From CAVWXT01 sp963759115 (GTDB taxonomy: Bacteria > Planctomycetota > Planctomycetia > Pirellulales > Thermoguttaceae), in contig CAVWXT010000005.1 in the NCBI GenBank assembly GCA_963759115.1, positions 2,666,001-2,730,000 on the forward strand: a DNA stretch of 64,000 nucleotides, given 5' to 3'. The position numbers and the translations under genes were made by a program. The notes beneath the pieces are model-generated. The model saw only the letters and a list, made by a program, of their open reading frames with translations, was not told the origin of the DNA and did no database searches. Numbering within the stretch: position 1 is the first letter of the stretch; each line of letters starts with the position of its first letter. This document shows positions 8,272 to 17,925 of the stretch, in pieces.

Positions 8272-9820
8272 CTACGCCGCTTGACGTCGGCGACTGGGAT
8301 GCGCTTCAGCGGGCTCCTGGGGCGCCGTAGGAATACCCAGGAGTTGTTCGGCGTGGGCGGCGAAATGCGTGCCGAGCGTCTTCAGCAGCGACTCCAACGC
8401 CGCAAGGTCGTTCTTGTCGGTGATCGGCTCGGCGCCCGCGGCCCGGAGCTCGCAAATTGCGTCATCGCGGCCGGGCAGTGACACCGCGAGCGACCAGCGG
8501 CTGTTGTCGCTGACGGGTGCGGCGGCGTTGATCCAGCGGATGCGTCGCGGCCGATGGTTCCGTACCGAAGAGAACTCCACTTCACCGATGTTCCACGTCC
8601 GGGCCTTGCGGACGAGGAGGTCCCAAAGTTGAGGGGGCGGGAGGCGGAGTTCGGAGTTCCATGCGGGCAGCAGCGAGTGTTCGAGATTCCGAACCTTGGC
8701 CTCGGAACCCAGAACCGCCGGCCTCGCAGCAGAACGCCGGAGAAATCGCAGGCAGGACGCCATCACGCCCGCGGCGGCACGCTTAGCCAGGGCGAACTCT
8801 TCGTAGCCGAACAGCCGCATGCGGATCATCAACACCACCAGTGTCATGGCGGTGATCCAGGCGAGGGCCTCGCGGCGGAAGATCATGGCCGCGGAGGCCG
8901 CGGCGCCCGTCGTGAGGCAAAGCGCCCCCATCAAGCACAGGACTTGCCACGGGGTCCACCCGCGCGAGCAGGCGATGGTGGATGTGGAGTCGATCGGGGG
9001 AGTCGAAGCGCCGGCCGGTCAGTCTCCGCCGCACGAGCGCGGCGACGATGTCAAAGATCGGGAGAGTCATGGCCACGGCGGGGGCCGTGATCGCCAGCGT
9101 GGCCGAAGTCTTCAGCGCCCCTTGCATTCCCAGCACGCCGATGGTCAGGCCGATGACCATGCTGCCGGAGTCGCCCAGGAAGATGCTGGCGGGCGGGAGG
9201 TTGTACATGAGGAAACCGGCCAGCGAAGCGGCCAGCACGAGGGCCATGGCAGCCACGTGGGGATGTCCTTCTCCGGCGGCGATCACTCCCATCATGACGG
9301 CAGTCGAGAGGCCGATGATCGACGCCAGCCCATCCATGCCGTCGATGAGGTTCAGGGCGTTGATGCAGCCCACCAGCCAGAGGATCGTCAGCGGAATGCC
9401 CAGCCATCCCAGTTCGAGCGGGCAGCCGAAGAGGACGATGCTGTCGACGTAGTATCCCAACAGGATCAGCGGCAGCACGGAGACGATTTGCAGGGCCAAT
9501 TTCATCCGCGAAGGGAGATCGAAGCGGTCGTCGATGCCGCCGACAAAACAGACGAAGCCGGCGGCGATCATCCACGCCGTGGACAGCTCGGCGAGGTTCT
9601 CGGTGGCGGCGGCGCCGAAATGTGCCGTCAGCAGACCCAGCACCGTGGCGCCGTAGACCGCCATGCCCCCCCAGAGCGGCACGGGCCGGCCGTGGAGCTT
9701 GCGCCGGCCGTCGGGCCAGTCGACGATGCCCCAGCGCCACGCAAGCGCCCGGACGGCCGCCGTCAGCAACAGCGACGCCAGGAACGCCACGAGAGCTGCC
9801 ACCGCCACGGAAAGCATCAT
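8272..9820 (-). CDS. WecA/TagO-type glycosyl-1-phosphate transferase with C-terminal extension, one frameshift
   Basis: Multi-pass membrane enzyme that attaches a sugar-1-phosphate to undecaprenyl phosphate. Landmarks in order are GRRKLHGRPVPLWGG, the GGIDDRFDLPSRMKL Asp pair, CINALNLIDGMDGLASIIG, SIFLGDSGSMVIG, and HIHHRLL, the conserved HxHH-type signature of the WecA/MraY superfamily. About 150 residues beyond the last helix form a soluble tail that the core family lacks. The frame breaks near 8955 at a GGG run, and the second frame (WTPWQVLCLMGAL) continues to 8272. The ATG at 9820 is chosen for its GGAG seven bases upstream. It sits between two GT2 genes and probably starts the glycan made by this cluster. 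Confidence 0.82.
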
Positions 9821-9862
9821 TTTGCCGCTCCGCACGCGAAAACCCGTTTCCAGTCCTGCACT

Positions 9863-10826
9863 CTACAAAAACAAATCCTGCGCCAGCGACTTCCAGCCCC
9901 TGGAATAGCGGGCGTAGTGACGCTGGCACAACTCGCCGACGATAATCGGCAACCGCCACGTTGCCGGATCCCGCATGTGGGCCTTGGCCCGAAAGTGCGC
10001 GGCCTTCTCTTCCAACAGCCGCAACACCCGCACATCCCGCAGACGCGAGTGATATTTCGACAGGCGTCGGCCGGCGGCCTCGTAGTTGCCCGCAGTCGCC
10101 TCAAAATCGCCGCGTTGCTGCCGCATCCCGCGCACGAACTGGCGATAGAGGTTCTCCTTCTTCACACCGATCTGCTGCCCGGGGTGCTGGCGGTACTTCA
10201 GCAGCGGCTCGGCAATCGCCTGGCACGGCGCCACCGCCGCGATCAGCAGGGCGAACCAGCCGTCATGCACCCAGCCACGAGGAATCGGCAACAGCATGTC
10301 CCGATAGCCAGCGCGGAAGGCCATGCCGGCGCCCGTCACCACGTTCCTGCGAACGAGGACCTCGGCGGCGCGGCTGCCGTTGACGTCCCGCCACGAGCGG
10401 GGCGCGAAGGCGAGCGATTCCCACAGGCCGCGCGGCAGCAAATCTCCTTCCTCGTCGATCAGCAGCGCGTCGCTGAAGGCGAACCCGAGGTCGGGATTTG
10501 CGGCAAAGGCATGCTCCAGGCGGTTCAGCTTGCCCTGCAGCCACACGTCGTCCTGGTCGCAAAGCGCAATCAGACTCTCCCCGGCAAAGCGCAATGGCTT
10601 GGGCAAAGTTGCCGGTCGCGCCGAGATTCTGCCGGTTCTTCTGCCACCGTACCTCGAACGGGCACGCGGCGGCGAATCGGCCAACGATGGCCTCCGTCTC
10701 ATCCGTCGAGGCGTCGTCGCAAACCACGAGCTCGTCGGGCCGGCGATCCTGCGCGGCCATGCTGTGCAACTGCGCTTCCAAGAAGCGGGCGCCGTTGTAC
10801 GTGCATAGGGCGACGGAGATCTTCAT
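9863..10826 (-). CDS. Family 2 glycosyltransferase, one frameshift
   Basis: About 320 residues when joined. The N-terminus MKISVALCTYNGARFLEAQL, the Asp strand ELVVCDDASTDET and NLGATGNFAQAI are classic GT2. After a break near 10590 (one surplus G in a GGGG run) the second frame gives SLIALCDQDDVWLQGKLNRL, containing the DQDD metal site, and PRGWVHDGWFALLIAAV with a catalytic-type HD. This form (CDQDDVW) is typical of capsule and O-antigen rhamnosyl- or galactosyltransferases. It lies between the WecA-like enzyme and the ABC exporter genes. Confidence 0.82.
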
Positions 10827-10894
10827 GGCAAACTGTCGCTGGGGGGCCGTCTCTTGCGATCGGCACGTTGACTCACGACCAGGCTCTTTCAGGG

Positions 10895-11656
10895 TTACGC
10901 CGCTTGACGCTGCGCGTCTCGGCTGACTTGTTGGCTATAGGCCGCAATGACATCCTCCGTGGGACCGTTCAGCCGGATCCGGCCGTGATCGAGCCAGAGC
11001 ACCCGGTCGCACAGCATCGCCAACGAGTGCAAGTCGTGGCTGACCACGATCACCGCCCGGGCGGAGGAGATCAGGGTCCGCATGCGATCGCGGGCCTTGG
11101 CTTGGAAGGCCAGGTCGCCGGCCGACAGGACCTCGTCGACGATCAGGATCTCCGGTTCGATGGCCGTGGCGATGGAGAAGGCCAATCGGACCTTCATGCC
11201 CGCCGAGTAATAGCGCACGGGCATGTTGAGGAAGTCGCCCAACTCGCTGAACTCGGCAATGGGCTGTATCTTGGCGCGGATCGAGCGCGGGGTCTCGCCC
11301 TGGAGATAGCCGCGGAACATGATGTTGTCCCAGCCGCTGGCCTCGGGCTCGAAACCCAAGGCGATGTCGAACAGCGCACAAACGTGCCCGTCCACCCGGC
11401 GACGGCCGGCCGTGGGCGGATAAATGCCGGCCAGCAGCTTCAGCAGCGTGCTCTTGCCCGCCCCGTTGTGGCCGATGATTCCCAGTCGATCTCCCTCTTC
11501 CACGCGGAGGTCGATGTTCTCCAGGGCTTGGACCTCGAAGGTGCTCTTTTTGGCGCGGCGGTAGAAGCCTCGCAGGAGATACTCTTTCAGACTGATGCGG
11601 CCGAAGCACCGCACGGTGAACCGCAGCCCGACGTCGTCCAGTTGAATCAGGCACAT
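10895..11656 (-). CDS. Polysaccharide ABC exporter, ATP-binding subunit (Wzt/TagH/KpsT type)
   Basis: 253 residues. Walker A is GHNGAGKST, the Q-loop region contains FDIALGFEPEASGWDNIMFRG as in O-antigen exporters, the signature motif is a variant YYSAGM, and Walker B is ILIVDEVLSAGD followed by VIVVSHD with the switch His. The N-terminal extension before the core (CFGRISLKEYLLRG) matches the TagH/RfbB/Wzt group. It lacks the C-terminal carbohydrate-binding domain that some Wzt proteins have. The permease gene ends 7 bases upstream, so the two form one transporter moving a finished lipid-linked glycan across the inner membrane. Confidence 0.88.
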   Translation of the reverse strand: MCLIQLDDVGLRFTVRCFGRISLKEYLLRGFYRRAKKSTFEVQALENIDLRVEEGDRLGIIGHNGAGKSTLLKLLAGIYPPTAGRRRVDGHVCALFDIALGFEPEASGWDNIMFRGYLQGETPRSIRAKIQPIAEFSELGDFLNMPVRYYSAGMKVRLAFSIATAIEPEILIVDEVLSAGDLAFQAKARDRMRTLISSARAVIVVSHDLHSLAMLCDRVLWLDHGRIRLNGPTEDVIAAYSQQVSRDAQRQAA

Positions 11657-11663
11657 GGGTGGA

Positions 11664-12452
11664 TCACAGGTAGAAAATCATGCGTTTTTCAAATCGCCGC
11701 AACGCCAGCGAAGCGGCGACCACGGCCGCCAAACCCGTCAGAGCGCTCATGCCCACCGTCCACGTGGAAGGAACCTGGCCGTACAACAGCGGCTGCCGGA
11801 TGAGGTCCAGAAGCATGGCGAGAGGATTCAATTCGACAAGCCGTGCCAGACGCGGTTGGTGCTGCAACAGCACCTCGGGCACCCAGAAGATGGGCGTCGC
11901 ATAGAACAGGATCTGCATGAGCACCTCGATCAGGTGCTGCGAATCCTGAAACATCACGTTGGCGATGCCCGTACACACGGCCGCCGACCAGCCGACGACG
12001 AACAACAGTCCCAGCGTGGGTACGAGGCTCAGCAGCGCGGGGAGATTTCCGAATCCCTGCTCGTACCAGACAAACACCACGGCGATGCCCAACCCGAGCA
12101 GAAAATGGAAGCCGGCGCCCAACGTCGTCCGCAGCGGATAGATCGCCAGCGGCGCCGGATGTTGGCGGATATAGGATTCGCCCTGGAAGAAACAGTGGCA
12201 GCCTTGCGTAACCACGGCGGTAATGAAACCCCAGAACGTCAGTCCGCTCAGCAGAAACGGCGCGAACGTGCGGATCTCGGCGTGGAACATCCGCCCAAAA
12301 AAGACGCACAAGACAACCGTCATGGCAATCGGATGCAGCAGCGACCAACCCATGCCGATGACCGAACGGCGGTAGCGGTTCCGCAGATCATTGCGCACCA
12401 GGGCCATCCAGAAGTAGCGGAGCCGCCAAATTTCCGAGAAGTACGCGGTCAC
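11664..12452 (-). CDS. Polysaccharide ABC exporter, ABC-2 permease (Wzm type)
   Basis: 262 residues from a GTG at 12452, which has GGAGG six bases upstream. An in-frame ATG at 12530 lacks such a site. The protein starts with a cytoplasmic segment (FWMALVRNDLRNRYRRSVIGMGWSLL) typical of ABC-2 permeases, then six hydrophobic helices and the ATPIFWVPEVL region before ELNPLAMLLDLIRQPLLYG. This matches the Wzm/TagG/KpsM family. It is the first gene of the leftward polysaccharide cluster. Confidence 0.87.
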   Translation of the reverse strand: MTAYFSEIWRLRYFWMALVRNDLRNRYRRSVIGMGWSLLHPIAMTVVLCVFFGRMFHAEIRTFAPFLLSGLTFWGFITAVVTQGCHCFFQGESYIRQHPAPLAIYPLRTTLGAGFHFLLGLGIAVVFVWYEQGFGNLPALLSLVPTLGLLFVVGWSAAVCTGIANVMFQDSQHLIEVLMQILFYATPIFWVPEVLLQHQPRLARLVELNPLAMLLDLIRQPLLYGQVPSTWTVGMSALTGLAAVVAASLALRRFEKRMIFYL

Positions 12453-13184
12453 ACAGAGCCTCCCTGCTCGATCGCGGCCAAGGACCGCGGGATGCGACGC
12501 TATCCTGTGCATGCGCAAAACGGCATACAACCCTTTGGGGGCGGAAGATACACGGATTTCTTGCCGAGATCAATGTCAAACGATGCGTTTGCCGCGATGG
12601 TGGGAAATTGCGTTCTGGGAACGCGGGCGGCCTCGCTATCCATGCTCTCTATTTCTCCCATTCTTCGCATACTGGAACTGAGGACCCCGTGGGACAGGCT
12701 GGCAACCTGTCCAGACTGGTTGGCGGTCCGTCCTACAGGGACATTCCCTGCGGATTTGCCTTGGACCCGATCCGAACCAGGGAAGCATGCCTTGCGTACT
12801 CTATTCATCCCCATAGACTCGCGGGGCGCCGTTTCGATTGATGCGGAACTCGCCGGGGCAGCCGGGGTTCAATGGAGAGTCCACTGAGGCCGGGGATACC
12901 TACAAACCAAGAGAATGCCGCCATGACTGTTTGCCTAGAACACAATGCGCATGAAGCCCAGTTCCCAACTGTCCCCAGCGGAACCGCGGGCGGGAGCGGG
13001 TACTCTGCGCGGGCCAGGGGCATCTCAGGTGGTAGAACCGACCTGGAGAGTGGTCCGTATGTGCCTGGAAGCAGGGCCGACTTCACCCGAGCGCTGGAAG
13101 TCCTGGGCACGAGGCTGAGCGACGGCGCCAATCATTTCGAGCGCGAGGAACAGCGCGCGAGGACGTGCAGGTGGCCCTCGTCCA
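12453..13184. other. Intergenic region with degenerate repeats
   Basis: This 730-base gap separates the exporter operon from the next rightward frame. Around 12690-12720 it holds GGGACAGGCTGGCAACCTGTCC, an imperfect palindrome whose AGGCTGGCAACC core recurs at 26399. Frames on both strands here are arginine- and proline-rich and show no family features. Confidence 0.4.
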
Positions 13185-13379
13185 ATGCCCTTACGAACCT
13201 GGCTGCGAGTGTTTGGGGAGCCCAAGAGCGTGGAGAGGCAAAGGACACCCTCGGCCCTTTTCCCTGTGGAAGTCTGGCATTACGACTGCACGGACGGCCC
13301 GATCGAGTGCGTCGGCTACCAGGTGAACGACTTGGCCGGCCTGCGGTGGGTCACGTTCGTGCGGGTGTGTTACTTCTAG
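13185..13379 (+). CDS. Small hypothetical protein, doubtful
   Basis: A 64-residue frame, MPLRTWLRVFGEPKSVER..., containing VEVWHYDCTDGPIECVGYQV. That composition resembles short planctomycete proteins with a W-x-Y-x-C-x-DG core, but I cannot name a family. There is no clear ribosome-binding site, and the frame may be the end of a longer damaged gene. It converges with the CopZ-like gene and overlaps it by 4 bases. Confidence 0.3.
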   Translation: MPLRTWLRVFGEPKSVERQRTPSALFPVEVWHYDCTDGPIECVGYQVNDLAGLRWVTFVRVCYF

Positions 13380-13831
13380 CCGTTCACGTCTTGGGCATTG
13401 CGACGCTGCATGTAATACTTCTGCACGTAAGCCTCGCACGACTGGCCGTTTGCCGCCAGCCGGGTGCAGCGGGCCTCGGGCGACTTGGCCTTTTCCAACA
13501 TGGCCTTCACCCGGGTCACGACGCCTTCCCGGATATCCTGTTCAATGTCGCGCCGCGTGAAGCCAAAACACGCACAGAGGGGCGCATCGGGGTCCTTGGG
13601 ATAGACGGGCCGGTTTAGCTCGCCGACCAGCACGACCCGCTCAAAGGCGTCGAAATATGCCACGTCGCATTGCGGCGACGGGCAGAAGTTCGCCGGGTCG
13701 GCGACCAATTGGGCCTTCGCCGGGGGCAGATAGGACTCGACCGTTTCCCTGCCTACCGGCTGCCCCTGCGAGCCGCATCGCGGGCAGTAATCGGCAACTT
13801 GATCCGGCTCTCGGACGAATGCCTTGTTCAT
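13376..13831 (-). CDS. CopZ-type Fe-S/zinc N-terminal domain protein
   Basis: 151 residues from the ATG at 13831. An ATG at 13867 is an alternative. Cysteines occur as CPRCG near the N-terminus, CPSPQCDVAYF, CACFGF and a final RC...QSC. The order CPxCG...GRETVESYL...FCPSPQCDVAYF...CACFGFTRRDIEQDI matches the N-terminal [2Fe-2S]/zinc domain of Archaeoglobus-type CopZ copper chaperones. The heavy-metal-associated domain that usually carries copper is absent, so this is a stand-alone version. A role in copper handling or redox sensing is inference. Confidence 0.65.
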   Translation of the reverse strand: MNKAFVREPDQVADYCPRCGSQGQPVGRETVESYLPPAKAQLVADPANFCPSPQCDVAYFDAFERVVLVGELNRPVYPKDPDAPLCACFGFTRRDIEQDIREGVVTRVKAMLEKAKSPEARCTRLAANGQSCEAYVQKYYMQRRNAQDVNG

Positions 13832-14027
13832 GTCCGCCTGCTCGCCGCGTGACGCTCTGGGAGGCATTTGGGGAATCCGAGCATTGTACCGTTGATATTT
13901 GCCGCTCCGCAAGAAAGACGCCGAGTGGCGTTTCCATCTGCCGAGCCCTTCCTGTGTCGGATTCCCGGCCGCGGGCGGTATAATTGAGGGTCAGAACGAC
14001 CAAGAGCAACTCCGCGATTTCGTCGTC

Positions 14028-14071
14028 GAGCGGATTTTAATCCGCTCGAAGGGAATGAATTCCGTTCTACG
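14028..14071. repeat. Dispersed intergenic repeat, copy 1
   Basis: The sequence contains GAGCGGATTTTAATCCGCTC, a perfect palindrome, followed by GAATGAATTCCGTTCTACG. Related text recurs at 50279-50343 and 61336-61380, each close to a gene boundary. Confidence 0.65.
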
Positions 14072-14080
14072 AGGTGGTCC

Positions 14081-17000
14081 ATGTCGTCGGTCAGACGCCC
14101 GTTGCTGTGCCGCCTATGCATGCCGATAGAGGGATTGGCCCCCGGCAGACCTCATGCCTTGGTGTCGGCCGCGGTATTGTCGATTCTCGCGGTTGGGGCT
14201 GCTGCAACGACGTTCGCGGACGCCGCGGCTGCCAAAGAGAACAACGCCGTCATCTACGCCCCCGATGTCGTGGGCGTCGGTCGCATCTTCCTGGTGGGGC
14301 TGCGAGTTCCCCGCGACGCGCCGGATGTCAACGTGACGGCTCCCGAGAGCATCCTGCTATTCGACCAGACGCGGCCGCCGTTTCAGAGCGACGTCCGCCG
14401 GTTCTACTTCCGGGCCGTCAAGCCGTCGACGAAGGCAGAGATTCGTTTTGCACTGCCGCGCGGCGAGGTGGCTGTTCCCGTCGAGATCTGGTCTTTCGAG
14501 GACCTGCGGCAGTTTCGCATGCTCAAGGGCGTGCAGCTTCCGCGCCGCTGGCCTTTGGGACAACCTTTGCCTGAACTCAAGGGCCGGCAGGTGTTTCCCA
14601 CCGGCGCTGAGACGAAACACGGCCGGGGCAGTGGCGGATGGCTGGACGTGCCGGATGACGTCATCTGGGACATGCAGCCGGACACGACGATTCCTCGTTG
14701 GCACTGGACGAACCTCCGCTTGGGTTGCCCGGTACACGGTGCGGAGATCTACGGAAAACGCGCCTTCTATCCGTGGCTGATGAACGAGAAGCCGCCGTGG
14801 GACTGGAAGATTGAGTGCCCGATCGGTCACGAACGCTATCCCTCCAACGATTTCGCCCAGGGCGACATGACCGGCGGCGAGTTCCCCGATGATGGCATTG
14901 GCGGCGGGTGTTTGTACAAGGATCACAAGTACGGATTCATTGCCGAGCTGTGCCAGTTCTACTGCCGCCGGATGTTGGCCGTGGCGCCGCAGTGTGCTGA
15001 CGACTACGCGAGCACCGGAGACGTGCGGTACGTACACAAGGCATTGGTTGCGTTGTGCCGTTTGGCCGAGGAATACGCCTACCTGGCTACGATGACCCAA
15101 CACCGCCACCGCAACGATGTTGCGCAAGTGGAGCGTTTCGGGCAGGGGCCTTTCGGCGAGGGGCCGTGCTTGTTGCGCAGTGGATTCACCACCTACAACA
15201 TCGAGCAACCGGACCAGCAGTTTGAGCACGCCATTGCCTATGACCGCATCTTCCCCGCCATCGAGCAGGATCCCGAGATCATCCCCTTCCTGAAAAAGAA
15301 GGGTTACGCCGTCGCGAACCACGAGGACGTGCGGCGGTTCATCGAGGAGAACCTGTTCGCCGTTTGGATGCAGGGCACTATGGACGGAGCTTGCGCCTCG
15401 AATGAGCCGCGCCACAGCGCGGTTTCGCCAAGATGGCCGAGGTTTTGAATTACCGGCGGGGGGCGGAGTTCATGGACTTCGTGTACGACGGCGCCCAGAT
15501 CGAGTTCACTCCCATGCACGTTTTTGCGCCCAACACCTATTTTCGCGACGGCGCCCCATTTGAGTCTACCGGCGGCTACAACAACGCGCACGTCGCCGCA
15601 ATCGGCCCCATCGTCGACTCGATCGAGCATCTGCGGCAGATGCGCCCGGAGGTCTACCCCGAATCCCGTTATCCGTCCCTGAGCCGGTCGCGCCGGTACC
15701 ACAACATCTTCGACTTCGCTATGGATACGGTTACCATCGACCGTTGGTATCCGAGCGTTGGCGACGACGGCGACTATGACGGCTTCCCGCAGTACAAGAA
15801 ACTGCCGAAACGCACCTGGCAGAACGGCGGCGCCGCAGCCTTCGAACATGCCTATCGGATGTTCCGGGATCCCAAGTTCGCTTGGGCGCTGGCGCGGATC
15901 CGAGTTGGCAGCCGTCAGCCGATTTCCCCTTCACTCGTGCTTCGATCGTGAAGGACGCGGCCCGCTGGCCCGATGACTGGAACGACCGCAGTTCCCTTCA
16001 CGACGGGTACGGCCTTGCCATTCTCCGCGGCGGCCGCGGGGACGACAAGCGGGCCTTCTGGATGATGTACGGCCGCTACCGGTCCCACGTTCAAGACGAC
16101 ATCATGGACGTCGGCTTGCAGGGCTATCAAGGCATTCTCTTGTCGCACATGGGCTATCCGCGCAATTGGGGCTACTGGGAGCCGTCTTGGACGAGTCACA
16201 ACGTGGCGCGGCAGTTCCCGTATCACGAGATGACGGCCCAGGCGCAGCTTTTCGCCGATGCCGGGCCAGTCCACCTGGCCGAGGCCCGCGCAGAGCTTGG
16301 TGGACCACGTCGACGAAGGCAAGGGCTACGAATTGCTCCCCAACGACTGGCAGAGGCGCATGGTCGCGTTGGTCGACGTCGATTCACAATCGCCAGGACG
16401 CGGCGGGGCCAGCGCCTTCTACGGCGTCGACTTCTATCGGATCTCCGGCGGCACAGAACACTGGAGTGCCTTCCATTGTCAGGAAGGCGACTTCACGGCC
16501 AACGGCATATCGCTCGCCAAGCAAGAAGGGGGCACTCTCGCCGGGCCCGACGTGCCCTACGGCGATGCAAAGTGGCTGAAGGATAACGGCTGCTCCTACG
16601 GCGAAAACGGCTGGCGCGGGTGAAATTCGCCTTTCCGCACCTCTACCATGTCGAGAAAGGCACGAGCGAAGGCGTCTGGTCGGCCGATTGGAGGCTCAAG
16701 ACGGGCCGCGGTCTCCACGTGCGTCTTACGGTCGCCAGTTCCGAGGGCATGGAGGTGAACGTCTGCGACGGCAAGCCTCCGGCGGGCGGCTCGCCTTATG
16801 AGATGAAATGGCTGATGTTGCACAAACAGGGCAACGCGCCGCTGAAGACCCAACTCGTCCAGGTCCTAGAACCCTACCTGGGCAGGCCCCTGATTCAGGA
16901 GGTGCGTCCGTTGCGACTGTCGGGCGCCGACGAAAGCGGCTTTGCGGCCGCGGGGTGCATCGTGCGGCTGGCCGACCGGACCGACACGTTGTTGGCGTCG

Positions 17001-17769
17001 GCTGACCCCGCGGTCGAGCACGTCGCGGCCAGCGCAGGGCAGGCCGGCGCGGCAAAGAGCGATCTGAGCTTTGCCGGCCGATTCGGCTTCTGCTCCGAGC
17101 GCGACGGCGCCCCGGTTAGCATGGTGTTGGTCGGCGGCACGAAGCTCGCCAAGGGGCCCTTCGAACTCCATCTGGGAAGCGCCGAATATCGAGCCAAGAT
17201 CGTCCAGGTCGATCGGGCGACGGAAACGGTGCTGCTCTCGTCGGCGCCGCCCGTCCCACACGCGCTAGTGGGCAACTACGTGTTCATCACCAATCCCTCT
17301 CGACGCATTGCTTACAAGGTGATCGAGGCGAAGGTGGTTGGTGACCGGGCCCAACTCCGCCTCGCCCTGGATTCGCGGATCGGCGCCGGCCGCGTAACGG
17401 ACGTAGAAGACTACCGGGTGCGAACCGAAACGCCCTTCCCGTTGAACGGATTCCGCTACTATCATGGCGCCCGGCTGGTCAACGCCCAGCGAACGGCCGA
17501 GTATCGCCTCATCGACGTGCGAACGGAGAAGGCGGCCTTCATCGACCCCCAAATCCATCGGGACGCCAAGGCCGGCAAGCTGGCCAAGGAGTTTCCCAAG
17601 GGCGCATGGTTCGACGTGTACGATTACGGGGTGGGCGACGAGATCGTGTTCCCCCACCAGGCCCGTCTCACGCGCACCGGCCCGAACATGTACTTTGTCA
17701 CGGCGACGGACCGAGTCGAGCGCCGCCGTGCCGGCCGGCTACTACTGGAAGCTGGTCGCCTGGCCGTGA
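14081..17769 (+). CDS. Secreted heparinase II/III-like protein, five frameshifts
   Basis: One protein of about 1,230 residues is spread over several frames. It starts with a signal segment (ALVSAAVLSILAVGAAATTFA) and a beta-rich domain. A zinc-knuckle-like block follows: CPVHGAEIYGKRAFYPW, then DWKIECPIGHERYPSNDF. I recall this pattern from heparinase II/III-type polysaccharide lyases, whose alpha-toroid segment then follows (YGFIAELCQFYCRRMLAV). The C-terminal beta domain ends KLVAWP at 17769. Breaks lie near 15415, 15893, 16293, 16615 and 17725. At each, the protein sense resumes in the next frame without loss. It would cleave uronic-acid polysaccharides outside the cytoplasm. The lyase assignment is moderate and the catalytic residues were not pinned. 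Confidence 0.6.
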
Positions 17770-17775
17770 GCAAGA

Positions 17776-17915
17776 GACTCCCCTCTCCCTTTGGGAGAGG
17801 GGCCGGGGGTGAGGGCGCAACGGCTGCACGCAGGGACAATAGCCGGCCACCGGACAACATGGCCCTCACCCTATCCCTCTCCCGACCAACCTTCGGTCGG
17901 TGCCCGGAGAGGGGA
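17776..17915. repeat. Paired GC-rich inverted repeats, possible terminators
   Basis: Two related blocks lie between convergent genes. At 17776-17815, CCCCTCTCCC-TTT-GGGAGAGGGG forms a stem-loop followed by GGGGGTGAGGG. At 17863-17915, CCCTCACCCTATCCCTCTCCC and a mirrored CCGGAGAGGG flank an inner GACCAACC/GGTCGGT hairpin. The blocks are inverted copies of each other. This text is common between genes in GC-rich bacteria and could act as a bidirectional terminator. Confidence 0.6.
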
Positions 17916-17925
17916 CGGGAGACTT

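Noticed and set aside
8819..11803. A 994-codon open frame on the plus strand
   Set aside because: It lies antisense to the WecA-like, GT2 and ABC exporter genes, and its translation is Gln/His/Arg-rich without any domain. It is a product of GC-rich codon positions.
12872..13618. 248-codon open frame on the plus strand
   Set aside because: It runs across an intergenic gap and then antisense to the CopZ-like gene, and shows no domain features.
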